Notes under the pieces: model-generated
Seen by the model: only the letters and a program-made list of their open reading frames with translations
What the model was told of the DNA's origin: nothing
Database searches by the model: none
NCBI RefSeq assembly: GCF_005938625.1
Contig: NZ_VCNJ01000015.1
Coordinates: 22,998 to 86,997, forward strand
Length of the DNA: 64,000 nt
Source: Pseudomonas fluorescens
GTDB lineage: Bacteria; Pseudomonadota; Gammaproteobacteria; Pseudomonadales; Pseudomonadaceae
Direction of reading: 5' to 3'
Shown: piece by piece, positions 8,664-16,982 of the stretch
Layout: every line of letters starts with the position of its first letter
Position numbering within the stretch: position 1 is the stretch's first letter
Translations under genes and position numbers: made by a program

Positions 8664-9841
8664 TCGTGGCAACCCCCACTTTCCAGGCGGCCACCCGAAC
8701 GCTGCATTTCGGCGCGCAGGCAGTGGCGAAGAATCGATTGTATTTTTCCTCGCTCGGCATGGATCTGTGTGACGAACACGGCTTCCCGCAACCGGCGTTT
8801 TTCTCGGTCTATCAAGCTTTGATGGACGGCGGCGCAGGGTTTGGTTTTCTCGGCAATGCCAGCGTCGACGCCGATGCACGTTACAACAGCCGTGGTCTGC
8901 GCCTGACCTCAGCGGCCCACGCGCAGGCCCTGCGGCCGCTGTTTGAAGCGGCGCGGGCGCGTGGTTTCCCGTTGGGCGTGCAACTGCAGCATTACGGGCC
9001 GCAGTCATTGCCGTCGAAGCAGGGAATCATTCTGACCCCCAGCGCCATCGCGTCGCCGACCATCCTCAGCGCGTACCCCGAGGCACGGGCGGTGGCGATG
9101 AGCGAGGCACAGATCCAGCGCTGCATCGAGCAGTTCTGTGTCGCCGCCCGCTATGCGCAACAGGCCGGCGCCACGTTGATCCAGCTACAGGCGTCCAACG
9201 GTTATTTGATCAGCAGCTTCCTTTCGCCAAAGACCAATCGGCGCGTGGATGACTGGGGCGGCACGCCGCTCAAGCGCGCCAGGCTGTTGCTTTCGATTGT
9301 CGACGGGATCCGCCAGGCCACCGATCACAAGGTCGCGGTCACTGTGCGCCTGGGCATGGATGACGGCCTCGGTGCAGAGGGCCAGCACGCCGCGCTGTTG
9401 GGTGATGTCGTCGCCGCGCTGGAGGCCAGTGGGGTCGCAGCGATTACCTGTTCGCTGGGCATCAGCGAGACCTTTCGTTTCTTTTTCAAAAATGCCGGGC
9501 AAGCCCTGGCCATGTCGCGGGAAGGCTGCCGCTATCTGAAGCGTTTCGTGCGGATTCCGCTGGGCTTTACCGGTTCGGTCGCGGACGTGGCGCAAGCAGA
9601 TGAAATCATCGCCAGTGGCGATGCCGATTTCGTCGGGTTCGGCCGCGCCATGCTCGCCGACAACGACTTCGTCGCCAAGCAACTGGCGGGGCGAGCCGAT
9701 CAGCTCAACCGCTGCCGAGGCGATGCGTTTTGTTTCCGCGACAAAAAAGAGCCCATGGCCGAGCGCGTGTATTGCTGCGTCAATCCTGCCTACCGCCGGC
9801 CAGAACAACTCCAACAGTACTACGAGGAAAACCTGAAATGA
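8660..9841 (+). CDS. Old-yellow-enzyme-like NADH:flavin oxidoreductase
   Basis: The 393-residue TIM-barrel protein has the OYE/2,4-dienoyl-CoA-reductase signature SNGYLISSFLSPKTNRR..DDWGG at about 180-200 and the phosphate-binding region DFVGFGRAML near 330. A cysteine-rich tail (CRGDAFC ... CCVNP, about 352-375) resembles a degenerate iron-sulfur site of dienoyl-CoA reductases, with altered spacing. FMN-dependent reduction of an activated C=C bond is expected. In an AfsA pathway this could be the step that reduces the butenolide ring, which is an inference from order alone. The start overlaps the previous stop (ATGA) and the stop overlaps the next start. Confidence 0.82.
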   Translation: MIVATPTFQAATRTLHFGAQAVAKNRLYFSSLGMDLCDEHGFPQPAFFSVYQALMDGGAGFGFLGNASVDADARYNSRGLRLTSAAHAQALRPLFEAARARGFPLGVQLQHYGPQSLPSKQGIILTPSAIASPTILSAYPEARAVAMSEAQIQRCIEQFCVAARYAQQAGATLIQLQASNGYLISSFLSPKTNRRVDDWGGTPLKRARLLLSIVDGIRQATDHKVAVTVRLGMDDGLGAEGQHAALLGDVVAALEASGVAAITCSLGISETFRFFFKNAGQALAMSREGCRYLKRFVRIPLGFTGSVADVAQADEIIASGDADFVGFGRAMLADNDFVAKQLAGRADQLNRCRGDAFCFRDKKEPMAERVYCCVNPAYRRPEQLQQYYEENLK

Positions 9842-10611
9842 ACTTCACCGCCAAGATCGCTCTCGTTGTCGGGGGCACACGTGGGATCGGCTTTGATGTC
9901 AGCCAGAAGCTGATCGAAGCCGGCTGCATCTGTTACATCACCGGCCGCAACGAAGATGATGGCCTGACCGCGCAAAGTCGTCTCGGCGAAAACTGCACGT
10001 TCATCCGCAGCGACGTCACCGACGAATCCTCGGTGATCGAGCTGTTCCGCCTCATCAACGACAAGCACGGTCGACTCGATCTGGCTGTCAACAATGCTGG
10101 CGTCACCTCAAAACACGCGCCGATCCGCGACATGGATTTCGCTGACTGGAAGCGCGTACTGGAGATCAATCTGCTGGGCCCGCTGCTGTTGCTCAAGCAC
10201 GAAACCAACCTGATCTCCAAACACGCCGGCGGTTCGATCGTCAACGTCTCGTCCTGCGCCGGTTTGCTGGGGGTTGCCAAACAAAGCGCCTATTCCACCA
10301 GCAAGGCTGCGCTGAACATGCTGACTCAGGTCTGCGCGATTGAATGCGCTGAAGAAGCCCTGCCTGAGCGGCATTCGATTCGCGTCAACGCCGTATGCCC
10401 CGGGCCGACATTGGGTGGCATGAACTCGGAAGAACGCCTGAAAGCCAACCCGGAGTCCACCCGGCACAAGCTGCAAGTGACGGCGATGAAGCGCTTCGCC
10501 AACCCAGGCGAGATTTCCGCCGCCATTCTCTGGCTGCTGAGTGACGCGTCTTCGTTTGTCACCGGCACCGTGATGCCGGTCGATGGCGGCTTTTCGGCCG
10601 GTAAATTCTGA
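9838..10611 (+). CDS. SDR-family 3-oxoacyl reductase-like oxidoreductase
   Basis: This is a classical 257-residue short-chain dehydrogenase. It has the cofactor motif GGTRGIG near residue 13, NNAG near 88, a catalytic Ser in the NVSSCAG segment, YSTSK (YxxxK) near 155, and a C-terminal DGGFSAGKF tail. FabG-type ketoreduction of a carrier-bound or free intermediate is the likely reaction. It overlaps both neighbours by a few bases and is therefore translationally coupled in the cluster. The substrate cannot be read from the sequence. Confidence 0.85.
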   Translation: MNFTAKIALVVGGTRGIGFDVSQKLIEAGCICYITGRNEDDGLTAQSRLGENCTFIRSDVTDESSVIELFRLINDKHGRLDLAVNNAGVTSKHAPIRDMDFADWKRVLEINLLGPLLLLKHETNLISKHAGGSIVNVSSCAGLLGVAKQSAYSTSKAALNMLTQVCAIECAEEALPERHSIRVNAVCPGPTLGGMNSEERLKANPESTRHKLQVTAMKRFANPGEISAAILWLLSDASSFVTGTVMPVDGGFSAGKF

Positions 10612-11429
10612 TGCACACCGTAAAGCGTAACCCCACTGCAGGTGCTCGCGAAAAGGCCAGCCACCGGGTGTTTATCACGGGCGTGAGCAGCGGCATCGGC
10701 GAGGCGCTGGCGCTGCTTCATTTGCAAAACGGGCATACGGTTTTCGGCACTTCGCGTCGTCAGCCCTATGGCCTGATGGACTATCCGGACTTCCATTTTC
10801 GGCCGTTCGATCTGTCCCGGCCGAGCGCGATGGACGAGCTGTTCGAGGACAACTTTGCCAGCGTTCTGGAACAGGGCGTCGACAGGGTTTTCCTGAATGC
10901 CGGGGTCAGCGGCAACGTACCAGGGCGTGCTGCGGAATTCTCGCTGGATGAGCTGCAGCATGTGCTCAACGTCAACGTGCTGGCCAATAAAGCCATGCTT
11001 GACCTCGTGCTGTCGTCTTCCCGGCGCCCGACGACATGCGTGCTGTCAGCCTCGATGGCGGGCGTACGCTTTCGCGCGGGCACGCTGCCATACAGCCTGT
11101 CGAAAGCCGCGCTGGCGGCATTGGGCGGTGTTTACGCCGAGGAAAATCCGCAGGTCTTCTTCGCGGTGCTCGGTCTGTGCAACGTCGATACCGGTCTGTC
11201 CCGGCAGGTGAGCTTCAGTCAGCGCACTGCCGACTTCGCCGACCTCAAGTCGCTGCAGCAACGAGCCCTGGCGCCCGGTTACATGGTGTCGCCCGCACAA
11301 CGCGCGAAGGACATGCTGGCGGTGATTGACGCGCCCGATGCCTACGGCATCAAGAGCGGGATATTCGTCGACATGCGCACAGCGCTGGCCGATCACCAGA
11401 AAGCGCACCCGCCATTGTCTCAAGCGTAG
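10611..11429 (+). CDS. Second SDR-family oxidoreductase
   Basis: This 272-residue SDR differs clearly from its upstream neighbour. It has an extended N terminus, GVSSGIGE (about 25-32), LNAGVSG near 101 in place of NNAG, and YSLSK near 161. The C-terminal third lacks the DGG ending of FabG proteins and ends in a basic/hydrophilic tail. It starts inside the previous stop (TGATG). Two dissimilar SDRs in a row suggest two separate keto/hydroxyl steps in the pathway. Specificity is unknown. Confidence 0.82.
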   Translation: MHTVKRNPTAGAREKASHRVFITGVSSGIGEALALLHLQNGHTVFGTSRRQPYGLMDYPDFHFRPFDLSRPSAMDELFEDNFASVLEQGVDRVFLNAGVSGNVPGRAAEFSLDELQHVLNVNVLANKAMLDLVLSSSRRPTTCVLSASMAGVRFRAGTLPYSLSKAALAALGGVYAEENPQVFFAVLGLCNVDTGLSRQVSFSQRTADFADLKSLQQRALAPGYMVSPAQRAKDMLAVIDAPDAYGIKSGIFVDMRTALADHQKAHPPLSQA

Positions 11430-11470
11430 TGAACGCAGGGACCTGCATCAGCCAATAAAGGAATGTTGGA

Positions 11471-11785
11471 ATGTTCAATCAAGTCAAAGCGCTGACCGAG
11501 TCAGCCGTTCGGCAACAGGATCTGTTGCTGGGTACCCCGATCGATTTGTCCCGTGGCGAAGACAGCCGCCTTTACGGCGTGGACGGCAGCATCGATTCCC
11601 TGACCCTGGTCTCGATCATTGTCGATGTCGAGGACAAACTGCGCAGCCAGCTGGGCGTTGAGGTGCGTCTGGCCGATACCGCCGACCTGCCCGAAACCGC
11701 CACGCCGTTTGCCACGCTGGGCACGCTGATCGCCTACATCATGGACCGGTTGTCTGCGGCGCAAGCGCCCGTTCAGGCCGTTTGA
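11471..11785 (+). CDS. Acyl-carrier-protein-like protein 1
   Basis: The 104-residue acidic protein has an ACP-like core: a loop followed by GSIDSLTLVSIIVDVED, where the Ser of DSL (about residue 40) is the expected phosphopantetheine site. Later helices contain LADTADLPE and FATLGTLIAYIMD. It is longer than FabC-type ACP (about 78 residues). A GGA-containing ribosome-binding site precedes the ATG. It is the first of two different carrier proteins in the operon and sits directly before the ligase, which suggests it is the one that ligase loads. Confidence 0.75.
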   Translation: MFNQVKALTESAVRQQDLLLGTPIDLSRGEDSRLYGVDGSIDSLTLVSIIVDVEDKLRSQLGVEVRLADTADLPETATPFATLGTLIAYIMDRLSAAQAPVQAV

Positions 11786-11803
11786 CCGAACGAGGGGTTG
11801 GGT

Positions 11804-13159
11804 ATGCAAGTAGCAGCATTTTTGGCTCATCTGAAAAGCGCCGGCAGCCAACTGGCAGTCGTCAGCGATGAGGGCCGCTTTACCTATGACCAGTTGCACG
11901 CACAAGTAACCGCGTACAGCGCGGAGCTGGCGGCAACATCCGTCAGCGATTCCTGCGTGCTGTTGGTCGACAACTACAGCTTCAACAGCGTCTGCATGCT
12001 GTTCGCGTTGTGGCTGCACAACAACGTGGTGGCGTTGTCTGTGCCCAAGGGCGAGGAACAGCTCGCGCAGTTGGCGGGCGCGGCGGGCGCGAGGTTTTCC
12101 GTCATTGGCGGGACGCCGGAGTTTGCGCTTGTCCAGCACGCCAACTCTGTCTTGCCACCGACCGTAGACGGACTGCTGTCGCGGCACCAGGCCGGCTTCA
12201 TTGTGTTTTCTTCAGGCTCGACAGGTCCTGCCAAAGGCGTGGTGCACAGCATTGCGCCGTTCTTCGAGCGCTACCTGAGTGCCGAACACTGCGGCGCGAT
12301 TCTGGCGTTTCTGCTGTTCGATCACATCGGTGGGCTGGTCACGGTTCTGCAGGCGCTGGCGACCCATGGCACGCTGATCCTGCCCAAGGAGCGCTCGCCG
12401 CAAGAGGTCGGGCGCTGTATCGAATCGTTCAACGTGCAAACCCTGCACGTCTCGCCGACGCTACTGAACCTGGCAACGATCACTGGCGTCTTCCAGAAGT
12501 GGAACACGAGCAGTCTGCAGCGCATCTATTTCGGCTCCGAACCGAGTTCGCCGGAATCCATCCAGCGCATTGCCAACGTCATGCCGCACGTGCAATTGCA
12601 GCAGTTGTACGGGATGTCGGAAATCGGCGTGCTGCCGTGCCGCAGCAAGGCCGGCGACAGCACGTGGATGAAGATCGAAGACCCGAACTACAGCCTGCGG
12701 GTGGTCGACGGTATTTTGCACGTGCGCGGCGCAACCAACATGCTTGGCTACCTGGCCAGCGCTGGTGACCTGGCGAGCGACGGCTACCTGATCACTCATG
12801 ATCTGGCCGAGGAGCACGAGGGCTATTTCCGGGTCACGGGGCGGGCGGTCGATCTGATCAATGTCGGTGGCAAAAAGGTCTTTCCGTCGCACGTGGAAAG
12901 TGTGCTGATGGGCCTGGAAAACGTCGCGGATGTGGTCGTTTACGCGCAGCCCAACCCACTGCTCGGGCAAATCGTCGCCGCGCGTTTCACGCTGTTCGAG
13001 CCGGAAAGCCTGGACGCGTTCAAGGTCCGCTTGTATGCACACGTTCGCGGCGTATTGGCGCAGGAACAACTGCCGCGGGTGGTCTCCATCGCCGAGACTC
13101 CGCTGTACACCAGCCGCTTCAAGAAAATGCGTCACCCCGGCGCTCTCGCCCAGTCGTGA
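11804..13159 (+). CDS. ANL-family acyl-CoA/acyl-ACP ligase
   Basis: This 451-residue protein is an adenylate-forming enzyme of the acyl-CoA synthetase type. It has the P-loop-like FSSGSTGPAKGVVHS (about 140-154), YGMSEIG near 268, and the hinge segment TGRAVDLINVGGKKVFPSHVE near 345. It is shorter than standard ligases (about 520), with a compact N-terminal domain. It probably adenylates a fatty or branched acid and transfers it to one of the flanking carrier proteins. ATG 11804 is preferred because GAGGGG at 11792-11797 spaces well to it; a TTG at 11798 is too close. Confidence 0.82.
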   Translation: MQVAAFLAHLKSAGSQLAVVSDEGRFTYDQLHAQVTAYSAELAATSVSDSCVLLVDNYSFNSVCMLFALWLHNNVVALSVPKGEEQLAQLAGAAGARFSVIGGTPEFALVQHANSVLPPTVDGLLSRHQAGFIVFSSGSTGPAKGVVHSIAPFFERYLSAEHCGAILAFLLFDHIGGLVTVLQALATHGTLILPKERSPQEVGRCIESFNVQTLHVSPTLLNLATITGVFQKWNTSSLQRIYFGSEPSSPESIQRIANVMPHVQLQQLYGMSEIGVLPCRSKAGDSTWMKIEDPNYSLRVVDGILHVRGATNMLGYLASAGDLASDGYLITHDLAEEHEGYFRVTGRAVDLINVGGKKVFPSHVESVLMGLENVADVVVYAQPNPLLGQIVAARFTLFEPESLDAFKVRLYAHVRGVLAQEQLPRVVSIAETPLYTSRFKKMRHPGALAQS

Positions 13160-13195
13160 GACCGCTTTACTCATCACGTTATAAGGAAATGACAA

Positions 13196-13438
13196 ATGGT
13201 TGATCTGGAAAAAATGCGCGCAAGCATCGCTGAAATCCTGCTCATCCCGGTGGCCGAACTGCACGGTGAGACGCGGCTGGAAAACAGCGATAACTGGGAC
13301 TCGATGGCGCGAATCGGGATTGTCGCCCTGGTGTTCGAACAAACCGGTGTGAACGTGTCGGGCGAGGAGATCGACGGTGTGGTCACGGTGCAGGATCTGT
13401 TCGATCTGATCGACCGGAAAATCGAGGTCGCCGCATGA
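13196..13438 (+). CDS. Acyl-carrier-protein-like protein 2
   Basis: This 80-residue protein has normal ACP length and the motif NWDSMARIGIVALVFE, with Ser about residue 35 as the predicted phosphopantetheine attachment point. AAGGA precedes the ATG at good spacing, and its TGA overlaps the ATG of the KASIII-like gene, a layout that often pairs a carrier with its cognate ketosynthase. It is not closely similar to the first carrier at 11471, so each probably serves a different partner. Confidence 0.8.
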   Translation: MVDLEKMRASIAEILLIPVAELHGETRLENSDNWDSMARIGIVALVFEQTGVNVSGEEIDGVVTVQDLFDLIDRKIEVAA

Positions 13439-14508
13439 GTCTGCTGACCATTGAGGGCGTCGCAATTCGGGCGGTCACGGCGGCGCTGCCCGAGCGTCGG
13501 GTGACTGAAGAGGACTTTGCCGAACTGTTCGGCGCCAAGGAAGTTGCGCGTATTGCCAAGAGCACCGGCATCCATTCGATCCGCGAAACCAGAACCCTGC
13601 ACACCTCCGATCTGATCATCGCCGCGTGCCGCAACCTGCTCGATCAAGGGCATGCGGCACCACAGGACATCGATGGCCTGATCGTGGTGACCCAGACGCC
13701 CGACTCGTGGGTGCCGGGCGTCGGCTTCATGGTGCAGCAGGCCCTCGGCCTGCCGCAGCATTGCCTGGTACTGAATGTGGCTGCAGGTTGCTCCGGCTAT
13801 ATCTCTGCGCTGGTTCAGGCGGGCGCGCTGATTTCATCCGGGGCCTGCAGGAAAATCCTGCTGTGCACCGGGGACGTGACCACGCGAATCCTCGATGAAC
13901 GCGACCGCCATGTGAAAATGCTCTTTGGTGACGCTGCGTCGGCAACGTTGCTGGAGCCGGGTGCAGGCAAGTTCGAGTTCATCTGCGGCGCCGATGGCAG
14001 CGGCGCCGCGGCGCTGCAGTCCGACATCACCTACGCGCGGGAGGCGGGCAACCACGATTGCGCGACCATCCAGCGTTTGCAGATGGATGGCACGGCGGTG
14101 ATGAATTTTGCCCTGAGCCGGGTCCCGCAGACCGTCAAGGCTTTGCTTGAGGCCACGGGATCAAGTCCTGCTGCGCTGGACTTGCTGGTACTGCACCAGG
14201 CGAACGCGTTCATGCTCAATTACCTGCGACGGATGATTGGCGTGGCGGCGGAAAAGATGCCGGTCGACATCGATGGCGTCGGCAACACCAGCTCCACCTC
14301 GATTCCGATCGTGTTGTCGCGTCATGCCGCGATCGGCACGCCGCAGGCCGAGCACGTTGTGTTGTGCGGTTTCGGCGCCGGGCTGTCGTGGGGCGCTTTG
14401 AAGGTCGATCTGCGTCGCACGACCGCTGTGGCACCTTGCGAAGTGCCGGAGAAAACCGCTCTGGCGGACGAACCGGCTCTGGCTCCGAGTGAGCGTTTGC
14501 AGGCCTGA
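13435..14508 (+). CDS. 3-oxoacyl-ACP synthase III (FabH)-like enzyme
   Basis: The 357-residue protein has the intact KASIII triad: Cys119 in VAAGCSGY, His254 in LHQANAF, and Asn284 in GVGNTSST. FabH-like enzymes start chains from acyl-CoA and malonyl-ACP. Relatives in secondary metabolism form C-C or ester bonds between two acyl groups. An Ala/Pro/Glu-rich tail of about 35 residues after the normal end is unusual. It closes the operon; a two-tier hairpin follows. Together with the oxidoreductase at the front it fits a route from 2-oxoacid to acyl-CoA to beta-ketoacyl-ACP to the AfsA step. This order is proposed, not demonstrated. Confidence 0.85.
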   Translation: MSLLTIEGVAIRAVTAALPERRVTEEDFAELFGAKEVARIAKSTGIHSIRETRTLHTSDLIIAACRNLLDQGHAAPQDIDGLIVVTQTPDSWVPGVGFMVQQALGLPQHCLVLNVAAGCSGYISALVQAGALISSGACRKILLCTGDVTTRILDERDRHVKMLFGDAASATLLEPGAGKFEFICGADGSGAAALQSDITYAREAGNHDCATIQRLQMDGTAVMNFALSRVPQTVKALLEATGSSPAALDLLVLHQANAFMLNYLRRMIGVAAEKMPVDIDGVGNTSSTSIPIVLSRHAAIGTPQAEHVVLCGFGAGLSWGALKVDLRRTTAVAPCEVPEKTALADEPALAPSERLQA

Positions 14509-14529
14509 CCGCTACGCAATGGCATGACA

Positions 14530-14572
14530 TGGCACCCTTGCGGCGATCCTCGGATCGACCTCAAAGGTGCCA
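14530..14572 (+). terminator. Two-tier hairpin after the KASIII gene
   Basis: Outer arms TGGCACC (14530-14536) and GGTGCCA (14566-14572) enclose an inner CGATCC-TC-GGATCG stem (14544-14557). There is no T run, so it is not a standard intrinsic terminator; it may slow transcription, stabilise the operon 3' end, or bind a protein. Confidence 0.45.
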
Positions 14573-14612
14573 CGCCTTGGTTCAAATCGTCTGATCACGG
14601 GACAGCTGTTTC

Positions 14613-15236
14613 ATGAAGCGAAAATTCTGCAACGCACTGGGTATCATCGGACGCAAGGCCAATCTGACGTGGGAATATCCTTCGCCTTTTCTGCCGCTGT
14701 TCCAGTTTCACGAGCGGCATGAGTCGGGTGCGATCCGTGCGCAGTCCGAGGACATCATCGCCGCCGTTTGCGCGTTGGACATGCGTGAAGACCGCGTCGT
14801 CGATTCGCTGTTATCCCTGCGCGAGTTGCCGGGGAAAATATTGCGAAGATTGGCGGGCGGCGCTTCGCAGCCGCAAACCGCGCCCTTTGGTTTTGACGCT
14901 TTCACGCTACTGGAACGCACCCCGACAGAAGTGTCTCTGGGTCTGGCAGGACGCTTCTGGCGCCCGGACCTGAAGACTGGCCATATCGCTGATGCTCAAG
15001 CCTTCAAGGCGCTGGATGATCCAAGCGCGGCGAAACTGCTGCTGCGTTTTCAGGTCATCGAACATCCACAAGGCATGCGCACGTTGCGCAGCGAAACCTT
15101 TGTGTATTGCGCCACCACGCGCAGCAAAATGCTCTTCACCCCGTATTGGCTGCTGATTCGTCTGGCCAGCGGCTGGATTCGCCGGCGCAATCTTGCTGCC
15201 ATCCAGCGGCAATTCTCGACAGAACGGGTGGTGTAA
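14613..15236 (+). CDS. Hypothetical protein, SRPBCC/DUF2867-like C-terminal pattern
   Basis: The 207-residue protein is not firmly recognised. The second half (GLAGRFWRPD, then LRFQVIEH, RSETFVYCATT, FTPYWLLIRLASGWIRRRNL) resembles the lipid-binding SRPBCC/DUF2867-like proteins that end in an aromatic YW...IRR motif. That fold often binds lipids or acts as a cyclase. It lies 104 bases after the biosynthetic operon on the same strand, beyond a hairpin. It could therefore handle the product or be independent. Confidence 0.45.
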   Translation: MKRKFCNALGIIGRKANLTWEYPSPFLPLFQFHERHESGAIRAQSEDIIAAVCALDMREDRVVDSLLSLRELPGKILRRLAGGASQPQTAPFGFDAFTLLERTPTEVSLGLAGRFWRPDLKTGHIADAQAFKALDDPSAAKLLLRFQVIEHPQGMRTLRSETFVYCATTRSKMLFTPYWLLIRLASGWIRRRNLAAIQRQFSTERVV

Positions 15237-15295
15237 AAAAGCGCATCAATTGGTTACATTGATAGCCTCTGCGAATCAATCTCCCGAGTCCCGCC

Positions 15296-16210
15296 ATGGC
15301 CATCAACTTCGACCTTAACGACCTGCAAGCCTTTCGCGCCGTGGTCGAGCAGGGCAGTTTCCGCAAGGCCGCCGACACCGTGCGCCTGTCGCAACCGGCG
15401 TTGAGCCGGCGCATCGAAAAGCTTGAAGACGCCCTCGGTGTAAAACTCTTCGAACGCACCACACGCAAGGTCAGCCTGACCCAGGCCGGACGCGGTTTCA
15501 TGCCCAGTGTTGAGCGATTGCTCGACGATCTCGATGTCGCGTTGCTCGGTATCAGCGAAGTCGCATCAACCCGTTTGGGCCATGTCACCGTCGCCTGTGT
15601 GCCGTCGGCGGCGTACTACTTCATGCCGCGAGTGGTTGCGCGCTATCACCAGCAATTCCCGCGCATCAAAGTCAAAGTACTCGACTCCAGCGCGCACGAT
15701 GTCTTGAGTGCAGTGGTCAATGGCGAGGCGGATTTCGGTTTGAGTTTTCTCGGCACGCAGGATGCCAAAGTCGAGTTCGAACCGCTTGTGCAGGAGTGCT
15801 ACGTCGTCGCTTGTCGTCGCGATCATCCGTTGGCCGGGCGCAGCAGCGTGAGCTGGGACGAGTTTTACCAGCAGGATTACATCTCGCTGGACAAGACGTC
15901 CGGCAACCGCTTTCTGCTCGATCAGGCGTTGAGCAGCGTGGTGCCGCAACGTTCGAGCATCTGCGAAACCCGGCATGTGACGACGATGATCGGTTTGGTG
16001 GAGGCGGGGTTGGGCGTGGCGGCGGTGCCGGCGATGGCGATGCCCGGGCCGGATCATCCGATCCTGACGCGGGTGCCGCTGACCGATCCGCAAGTGATGC
16101 GCAGTGTCGGCATCATCAAGCGCCGGGGTCGCACGTTGACCCCGGCGGCATTGGAACTGGAGCGGCTGGTGGTGGAAATGAAAGTCCAGCCGCCGATTGT
16201 CAGCGCTTGA
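15296..16210 (+). CDS. LysR-family transcriptional regulator
   Basis: The 304-residue protein has the standard LysR layout. The N-terminal winged helix-turn-helix is at 5-65 (FRKAADTVRLSQPALSRRIEKLE), followed by a linker helix and a periplasmic-binding-like effector domain from about 92. Its 3' end overlaps the end of the convergent binding-protein gene by 11 bases. That arrangement, with a transporter further on, suggests it responds to the same organic-acid-like ligand. It could also be the missing regulator of the biosynthetic operon upstream. The sequence does not decide between these. Confidence 0.85.
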   Translation: MAINFDLNDLQAFRAVVEQGSFRKAADTVRLSQPALSRRIEKLEDALGVKLFERTTRKVSLTQAGRGFMPSVERLLDDLDVALLGISEVASTRLGHVTVACVPSAAYYFMPRVVARYHQQFPRIKVKVLDSSAHDVLSAVVNGEADFGLSFLGTQDAKVEFEPLVQECYVVACRRDHPLAGRSSVSWDEFYQQDYISLDKTSGNRFLLDQALSSVVPQRSSICETRHVTTMIGLVEAGLGVAAVPAMAMPGPDHPILTRVPLTDPQVMRSVGIIKRRGRTLTPAALELERLVVEMKVQPPIVSA

Positions 16211-16970
16211 CCGAGTCCAGTCCGGTGGCCTGCACGTCAGCTTGCGCGGCCGGCGCGGCGAGGTAGGCGAGCAAGGCTTTGGCTTCTTCCGGATGCTGCG
16301 CGCCGACTGGAATCCCGGCGGCAAAACGCGTCACCGACTGTACCGATTCCGGAATCTTCGCGACGAAACTCACACCCGGCACTGGCAGCAGTTCGCTGAC
16401 CTGCTGGAAGCCCAATTGGTAGTCGCCAGTGGCAACCACCGAGCCGACCGGGATTTTCGGGATCATCTTGGCCTTCGGTTTCAGCTGATCTTCGATGCCC
16501 AGTTTCTTGAACAACTGCTGCTCGATGTACACACCGCTGGCGCTGTCGGAGTAGGCCACGGACTGCGCATCAAGCAAGGTTTTCTTCAGGCTGTCGACAC
16601 TGCTGATGTCCGGTTTCGGCGCGCCTTCGCGCACCACCAGACCAATTCGCGAGTCCGCCAGCTCAACGCGCGAGGCCGGGTCGACCTTGCCTTGCTTGAT
16701 CAGGTCATCGAGGGCGTAACCGACCATGATCACCACGTCGGCATGCTCACCGCGTGCGAGGCGATTGGGGATCGCCTCGGGTGCTTTGCCCATCGATGGG
16801 CCGAGGCTGGTGGTCAGTGTGTTGCCGCTGGTGGCAGCGAATTTCGGCCCGAGAATCTTGTAGGCGGCAGTGAAGCCGCCGGAGGTCATCACGCTCAATT
16901 CTTCGGCCTGGGCCGCGAGGTTGAACGCGAGACCGGCGAGCAGGGCGGTGACAGTAAACAGTTTTTTCAT
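16200..16970 (-). CDS. Periplasmic ModA-like substrate-binding protein
   Basis: The 256-residue protein begins with a signal peptide (KKLFTVTALLAGLAFNLAAQA, cleavage near residue 22). It continues as a type II periplasmic binding protein of the ModA/extracellular-solute family: LSVMTSGGFTAAYKILGPKF, then ADVVIMVG, and YSDSASGVYIE. No ABC permease or ATPase is next to it; the neighbour is an MFS symporter. It may therefore be a sensor or helper protein rather than part of an ABC importer. The ligand is unknown. Confidence 0.72.
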   Translation of the reverse strand: MKKLFTVTALLAGLAFNLAAQAEELSVMTSGGFTAAYKILGPKFAATSGNTLTTSLGPSMGKAPEAIPNRLARGEHADVVIMVGYALDDLIKQGKVDPASRVELADSRIGLVVREGAPKPDISSVDSLKKTLLDAQSVAYSDSASGVYIEQQLFKKLGIEDQLKPKAKMIPKIPVGSVVATGDYQLGFQQVSELLPVPGVSFVAKIPESVQSVTRFAAGIPVGAQHPEEAKALLAYLAAPAAQADVQATGLDSVKR

Positions 16971-16982
16971 GGCGAGTTTTCC

